Source of the DNA: CAYPOY01 sp964412395
Lineage (GTDB): Bacteria > Chloroflexota > Anaerolineae > B4-G1
DNA: 6,878 bases
Direction of reading: 5' to 3'
Assembly: GCA_964412395.1 (NCBI GenBank)
Contig: CAYPOY010000290.1
Location: forward strand, 1-6,878
The position numbers and the translations under genes are program-made. Shown in pieces: positions 1 through 3,889 of the stretch (the first letter of the stretch is position 1; each line of letters begins with the position of its first letter). The notes beneath the pieces are model-generated. The model made no database searches, was not told the DNA's origin, and worked only from the letters and a program-made list of their open reading frames with translations.

Positions 1-2
1 CC

Positions 3-1598
3 ACTCCCACTCCCTTCCCCCCGACCAGCGCCAGCCCGCTCGGCCCCTGGGAGCCACTGCCGACCGATGGCCTGCCCGGCCCCTGGGTGAGCGACATCAG
101 TTTCGCCACGCCGGAGATCGCCTTCGTCGTCGCGGACGGCGACGTCTACCGCTCCGACGATGGCGGAGCGACGTGGGTGGAGTCATTTAGCATCTACCGC
201 GCAATACAGAGCATCGCCATCTCGCCGGGGTTCGCTGCCGACCAGACCATCTTCGCCGTGGATGGGGGCAGCCGCTTGTTCCGCTCGACCGACGGCGGAG
301 GGGCCTGGGAGGAGGTGACCCGCATCGCGCAGATCGGCGGTGCTTCTGACGAGGAAGTGTGGCTCTCTATCTCACCTGCCTTTCCTGCCGATCCTACGCT
401 GTGGGCCAGCTCCATAGGGAACGCGTACCGCTCGACCGACGGCGGACTGACCTGGGAGCTGTTTGACTCCAGCACCCTGGATGCGCTGAACTACCGCACC
501 GCCGAATGGTCGCCGCTGCCAGCAGGGCTCCTGCACCGGCCAACCATTCTGGTCAAGTCCGACGCGACACTGCTACTGGGCACGATGCGCGGGCTGTACC
601 GCTCCACCGACGGCGGTGCGACGTGGGCCGAGGCAAACGCCGGCTTACCTCGGTCTGCCGTGGGGCTGGTGACAATTGCCTCTGACGGCACGATCTACGG
701 CGGTGGCAGCGGCGACCCTCGGCTGTTCCGGCTGCAGGCAGATGGCACGCGCTGGGAACCGCTGGGTCTGCTGCCGGAGCTGGAGAATGGCGTCGGAACG
801 GTCTCAGTGCGTGATATGGCTGTGGTCGGCAGCGCCGGTGCACCACCTGTGTTGGTCATCACCACCTACGACGGGCTATTTGTCTCCCGTGACGGCGGCG
901 CGACCTGGGATCGTATGGAGGGCGCAGGATTGCCTGGGGTTGACTTCTCCTATCCGCTGCCGCTGCTTTCGGCAAACTTTGCCCAGGATCAGACGGTACA
1001 CATGGCCTTCCGGGGTAGGGTCTACCGGAGCGACGACGGCGGCGATTCCTGGGTGATGGTGGAGGGGGTGTCGGATGTGGTGAAGCTGATCGAGGCACCC
1101 CACCAGCGGCTGATTGGGTTGGCTCCCCGCGCCGTCTACGAGTGGGACCCGGCCCTGGGTGGGGAGTGGACGCGTTATCCTGCCGATTTTGGTGAAAGGA
1201 CGCCCACCGTTCTCAAACTGCTGTCGGCCCGTTTCGTCACTGACCTGCTGGCGGTGGCGATAGTGGGCGGCGATGTCTATCTCTCGGAGGACGGCGGGCG
1301 GGCCTGGACAGTGGCTGGGCAATGCATCTTTGGCCGGCTCCCCTACTTGATCTCCCCCCGCTTCGATACCGACCACGCCATCTATGCTTTCGACGGCGCG
1401 GTGGCCTACGTCTCCACCGACACAGGCAGGACGTGGGTCGAGGCTGGCGAGGGGTTGCCCACCTGTGAGTACGATAGCCCCGAGTGCGGCTTCGAACTGC
1501 TATGTGCCGAGCGCTCCGACGGCGGCTACACCATGTATGCCTCAGTCCGCCACGATTTTCACACCCGAATCTGGGGAGCCCGCACGATAGCGAGATGA
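3..1598 (+). CDS. Asp-box (BNR/sortilin-like) beta-propeller protein, 5'-partial
   Basis: The visible part is a repeat protein built from Asp boxes (S-x-D-x-G-x-x-W), the loop motif of sortilin-, sialidase- and Ycf48-like beta-propellers. Numbered from the GTG at 87, boxes lie at residues 23-30, 67-74, 116-123, 173-180, 267-274, 315-322, 400-407 and 443-450 (STDTGRTW, slightly degenerate); a ninth, decayed one is LQADGTRW at 216-223. Between boxes recur phrases such as ISPGFAADQTIFA and ISPAFPADPTLWA, the strand before each box. The GTG at 87 is probably not the real start: the frame stays open to base 3 and reads a Pro/Thr-rich linker (TPTPFPPTSASP) followed by WEPLPTDGLPGPW, which resembles the end of another propeller blade. 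The N-terminus and any signal peptide are therefore outside the window. Such propellers are usually extracytoplasmic protein-interaction scaffolds; the specific partner is unknown. It is followed 45 bases later by a VWA gene, suggesting co-transcription. Family call is firm, function is not. Confidence 0.88.
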   Translation, partial: TPTPFPPTSASPLGPWEPLPTDGLPGPWVSDISFATPEIAFVVADGDVYRSDDGGATWVESFSIYRAIQSIAISPGFAADQTIFAVDGGSRLFRSTDGGGAWEEVTRIAQIGGASDEEVWLSISPAFPADPTLWASSIGNAYRSTDGGLTWELFDSSTLDALNYRTAEWSPLPAGLLHRPTILVKSDATLLLGTMRGLYRSTDGGATWAEANAGLPRSAVGLVTIASDGTIYGGGSGDPRLFRLQADGTRWEPLGLLPELENGVGTVSVRDMAVVGSAGAPPVLVITTYDGLFVSRDGGATWDRMEGAGLPGVDFSYPLPLLSANFAQDQTVHMAFRGRVYRSDDGGDSWVMVEGVSDVVKLIEAPHQRLIGLAPRAVYEWDPALGGEWTRYPADFGERTPTVLKLLSARFVTDLLAVAIVGGDVYLSEDGGRAWTVAGQCIFGRLPYLISPRFDTDHAIYAFDGAVAYVSTDTGRTWVEAGEGLPTCEYDSPECGFELLCAERSDGGYTMYASVRHDFHTRIWGARTIAR

Positions 1599-1604
1599 GA
1601 CAAA

Positions 1605-1636
1605 TGACGCTTGACGTTTGACGCAACTGACGCAAC
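1605..1636. repeat. Degenerate TGACG tandem repeat in the spacer
   Basis: Four TGACG-led units follow each other: TGACGCT (1605), TGACGTT (1612), then two exact 9-mers TGACGCAAC (1619 and 1628). They fill most of the 45-base gap between the propeller gene and the VWA gene. No Shine-Dalgarno sequence is evident here. The function is unknown; this may be a simple microsatellite-like spacer or a binding-site cluster. Confidence 0.6.
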
Positions 1637-1643
1637 ACGAGCT

Positions 1644-3524
1644 ATGGGTTTCCTGACTCCTCTCTCACTACTCTTTGCCGCATTGAGCGTCCCCATCATC
1701 TTGCTCTACATGCTCAAACTGCGGCGGCGGGACGTGCTTGTCTCCAGCACGCTGCTCTGGCAGCGCCTCCTGCGCGACCGGGAGGCGAACGCGCCCTGGC
1801 AGCGTCTGCGGCGTAATTTGCTCCTGCTCCTGCAACTGCTCATCCTGGCGCTGCTGACGCTGGCGCTGGCACGGCCTTTCGTACATACCCCGACTGTCGT
1901 CGGCGGCAGCGCGGTCGTGCTGTTGGATGCTTCGGCCAGCATGCAGGCCACAGATGTTTCCCCCACGCGCTTCGAGGCTGCCCGCCGAGCAGCACAGGAG
2001 ATTGTCTCCGGGCTGGGGGCGGGCGACGTGGCGACCATCGTCGCCGTCGGTCCCCGGCCCCAGGTGTTGGCTTCGGCGACGAATGACCGGGCTCTACTGC
2101 GCCGCACCCTGGAGGACGCTGTGCCCACCAGCGGCTCCGCTGATTGGGAGGCCGCCTTCGCGCTGGCGTCTGCGGGTCTGGCCGGCGCGCAGGAACCTCG
2201 TGTGGTCATCATCTCCGATGGTGCTCTGCCGGAGACGCTGCCCCCACTGCCGGGCGAGGTGCGCTTTGTGGGGGTGGGGGGCGCGGGGAACAACCTGGCC
2301 ATAACCGCCTTGGCGACGCGGGAGGGGCCTGCTGGCCCGCAGGCATTTCTTCGTGTAGTCAATTATGGAAACATCGGTGATGCAGATGCCGAGCCGCTGG
2401 TCGAGTTCTCCGCCAATGGTGTGCTCTTCGACGCCCATCGCCTGCTCGTTCCGGCCCACGGCAGCGCCGACCTGACGCTCACTGATCTGCCCTACGACCT
2501 GCAGGTCTTGCAGGCGTGCCTGGCCCTTGGAGGTGAGGACGCGCTGTCGCTTGATGACACCGCCTGGGCGGTGCACGCGCCTCCCGTCTCCGGGCGGGTG
2601 TTGCTCGTCTCCGGCGGTAACCTCTTTCTGGAGCGGGCGTTGGGCGCGCTGCCAGGCGTCGAGTTGGTGCGGCTGGCCCCCGACCAGCCTCTGCCCATAG
2701 AACCCTACGACCTCTACGTCTACGATGGCGTGGTCACTGGCACGCTTCCCACCGGCAACCTGTGGCTCATCGGGCCTCCCTCCCTCCCCCTCACAGGGGG
2801 GGCTGGGGGGGGTATAGGGGGCTTCTTCACCGCCACGGCGATCACTCGCGTTATGGACGACGATCCGCTGCTGCGCTACGTGGACCTGAGCACCGTCCAC
2901 GTCCTGCAGGCGCGCGCGGTGGTGCCGCCGCCTGGGGCGCGAGTGCTGGTCGAGGCCGATGGTGGCCCGCTGCTCTTCGTCGCCGAGCGACCGGAGGGGC
3001 GGCTGGCGGTGCTGACCTTCGACCTGCACGACTCCGACCTGCCGCTGCAGATCGCCTTCCCCATCCTCACCGCCAACCTGGTCGATTGGCTGCTACCTCG
3101 GGGTGCGGTGCGTCTCCCCGTCACCATCCGCCCCGGCGATCCTGTCCCCATCCAGCCCGATCCCGAGACCACGGGGATCGTCATCACCGCGCCGGATGGC
3201 ACCCGCCACGCGCTCCCGGTTGGAGAGGAGCTTCCCGTCTTCGCCGCCACCGATCAACTCGGCGTCTACCTGGTCGAGCAATTGGACCAACCCGGCATTT
3301 CCGATCACGTCCTGCAATCCGCAGTTCTGGCCGTCAACCTGTTTGACGAGGCCGAATCGAACATCGCGCCACGAGAGGTGGTGCGGGTGGGGCAGGCGGA
3401 GGTGGTGACTGCGACGAGGGAGGAGGAAGGCCGCCGCGAGTTCTGGCCCTGGTTGGCTGGCGCGGCGCTGGGTGTGCTCGTCGTCGAGTGGTGGGTCTAT
3501 CAGCGGGGGACGTCTATTCCTTGA
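1644..3524 (+). CDS. BatA-like membrane-anchored VWA domain protein
   Basis: This is a 626-residue membrane protein. The ATG at 1644 was chosen because MGFLTPLSLLFAALSVPIIL is the classic start of the BatA-type N-terminal region; a TTG at 1611 in the same frame would only add 11 residues read from tandem repeats. Predicted layout: membrane helix about 6-24, a basic cytoplasmic loop (LKLRRR and RLRR), helix about 59-77, then an extracytoplasmic VWA domain about 90-215 with MIDAS motif DASAS at 95-99 and the SDG aspartate at 192. The usual MIDAS threonine is replaced (SADWEAA, 165-171). A beta-rich part follows (218-310), then a GATase-like segment (319-380, RVLLVSGGN, YDLYVYDG), a further beta-rich part and a C-terminal helix about 601-618. 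Residues 378-393 come from a GC-rich repeat (see 2775-2821). Relatives are linked to MoxR AAA+ ATPases and envelope functions; here the role is inferred. The last 37 bases overlap the next reading frame. Confidence 0.87.
   Translation: MGFLTPLSLLFAALSVPIILLYMLKLRRRDVLVSSTLLWQRLLRDREANAPWQRLRRNLLLLLQLLILALLTLALARPFVHTPTVVGGSAVVLLDASASMQATDVSPTRFEAARRAAQEIVSGLGAGDVATIVAVGPRPQVLASATNDRALLRRTLEDAVPTSGSADWEAAFALASAGLAGAQEPRVVIISDGALPETLPPLPGEVRFVGVGGAGNNLAITALATREGPAGPQAFLRVVNYGNIGDADAEPLVEFSANGVLFDAHRLLVPAHGSADLTLTDLPYDLQVLQACLALGGEDALSLDDTAWAVHAPPVSGRVLLVSGGNLFLERALGALPGVELVRLAPDQPLPIEPYDLYVYDGVVTGTLPTGNLWLIGPPSLPLTGGAGGGIGGFFTATAITRVMDDDPLLRYVDLSTVHVLQARAVVPPPGARVLVEADGGPLLFVAERPEGRLAVLTFDLHDSDLPLQIAFPILTANLVDWLLPRGAVRLPVTIRPGDPVPIQPDPETTGIVITAPDGTRHALPVGEELPVFAATDQLGVYLVEQLDQPGISDHVLQSAVLAVNLFDEAESNIAPREVVRVGQAEVVTATREEEGRREFWPWLAGAALGVLVVEWWVYQRGTSIP
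2775..2821 (+). repeat. GC-rich palindromic repeat relative, inside the BatA-like gene
   Basis: A C-rich left arm (two CCTC steps, then C5) is followed by TCACA and G-runs of 7, 8 and 5 separated by CT and TATA. It can pair over about 7 bp around an ACA loop (2786-2792 with 2796-2802). In frame it reads PPSLPLTGGAGGGIGG, a low-complexity stretch at the end of the GATase-like segment, and it is C-rich then G-rich in the same order as the copies in the 3890-6841 gene. It is a diverged relative rather than an exact copy. Confidence 0.55.
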
Positions 3525-3883
3525 CCGACCAGATTCGTCGGTCTTCACGCTCGGTGTGCGCGAATCTCGCGGAGGCGTGGAGGAGACGGCGCTACGAGGG
3601 CTCTTTCGTGTACAAGCTCAATGACTCGGAGGCTGAAGCGGCGGAGACTCGGACCTGGCTGGAGTTTTCCGCCAAGTGCGGCTACCTGGAAGCGGAGGCT
3701 GCCCGCTTGCTGTACAAGGAGTACGACCGCATCCTGGGGAAACTTGTGATGATTCAGCAGCCGGAGAAATGGGTGATTGGGGGCAAGGGTACAGGGAGGC
3801 GGGGGGACAAGGGGGCAAGGCAACAAGGAGATCAGGGGAGGATTCTCCGTGTTCCCTTGTCTCCAGGTCTCCTTGTCACCTGA
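3488..3883 (+). CDS. Four helix bundle protein (23S rRNA intervening-sequence protein family), N-terminally truncated
   Basis: Residues 10-98 match the four-helix-bundle family first found in intervening sequences of 23S rRNA genes: TDQIRRSSRSVCANLAEA is the signature of helix 2, followed by a KLNDSEAEAAETRTWLEF helix and a final helix ending in the typical PEKWVIGG. Molecular function in the family is not well known. The first helix (roughly 35-40 residues ending in a FP-x-E-E-x-Y-like turn) is missing: the similarity begins about nine codons after a GTG that lies inside the upstream VWA gene (37-base overlap), and the frame upstream reads Gly/Arg-rich, unrelated sequence. After VIGG the frame runs for 33 codons through a G-rich repeat tract (GTGRRGDKGARQQGDQG), an unnatural-looking tail. 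The stop is six bases before the next gene. It interrupts two otherwise related VWA genes, so I infer a transferred or duplicated fragment, possibly a pseudogene. Family call is good; expression is doubtful. Confidence 0.68.
   Translation: MVGLSAGDVYSLTDQIRRSSRSVCANLAEAWRRRRYEGSFVYKLNDSEAEAAETRTWLEFSAKCGYLEAEAARLLYKEYDRILGKLVMIQQPEKWVIGGKGTGRRGDKGARQQGDQGRILRVPLSPGLLVT
3779..3820 (+). repeat. G-rich degenerate repeat with G-quadruplex potential
   Basis: G-runs of 5, 3, 3, 6 and 5 are separated by CAA, TACA, AGGC and ACAA, with repeated ACAAGG / GCAAGG words. The run begins exactly where the four-helix-bundle similarity ends and is read as GKGTGRRGDKGARQ. This meets the usual four-tract rule for an intramolecular G-quadruplex. 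Similar GGGACAAGG-type tracts are often seen around small mobile or repeat-derived genes; that comparison is from memory. Confidence 0.5.
3823..3876. repeat. Inverted repeat (about 17-bp imperfect hairpin) before the large VWA gene
   Basis: ACAAGGAGA (3823-3831) is the exact reverse complement of TCTCCTTGT (3868-3876). Pairing continues inward through a T-G wobble and one A-A mismatch to AGGGGA (3834-3839) against TCTCCA (3860-3865), leaving a 20-base loop. No T-run follows, so it is not a standard intrinsic terminator. It ends 13 bases before the ATG at 3890 and could affect translation or mRNA stability. Confidence 0.5.
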
Positions 3884-3889
3884 ACTCAG

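Noticed and set aside
41..87. 11-base direct repeat CGGCCCCTGGG as a mobile-element target duplication
   Set aside because: Both copies encode the same GPW motif in phase at a 36-base distance, better explained by protein repeat structure; no element lies between them.
859..1376. Long reverse-strand open frames across the propeller gene
   Set aside because: They are the GC-rich antisense shadow of the Asp-box gene: Arg/Pro-rich translation, no recognisable domain, and fully overlapped by a clear forward gene.
1611..1643. TTG start at 1611 for the BatA-like gene
   Set aside because: The 11 extra residues are read from the TGACG tandem repeat and precede the canonical N-terminal membrane helix, which begins at the ATG at 1644.
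3823..3876. Rho-independent terminator
   Set aside because: The hairpin has a 20-base loop, a mismatch, and no following T-run, and a closely spaced gene follows.
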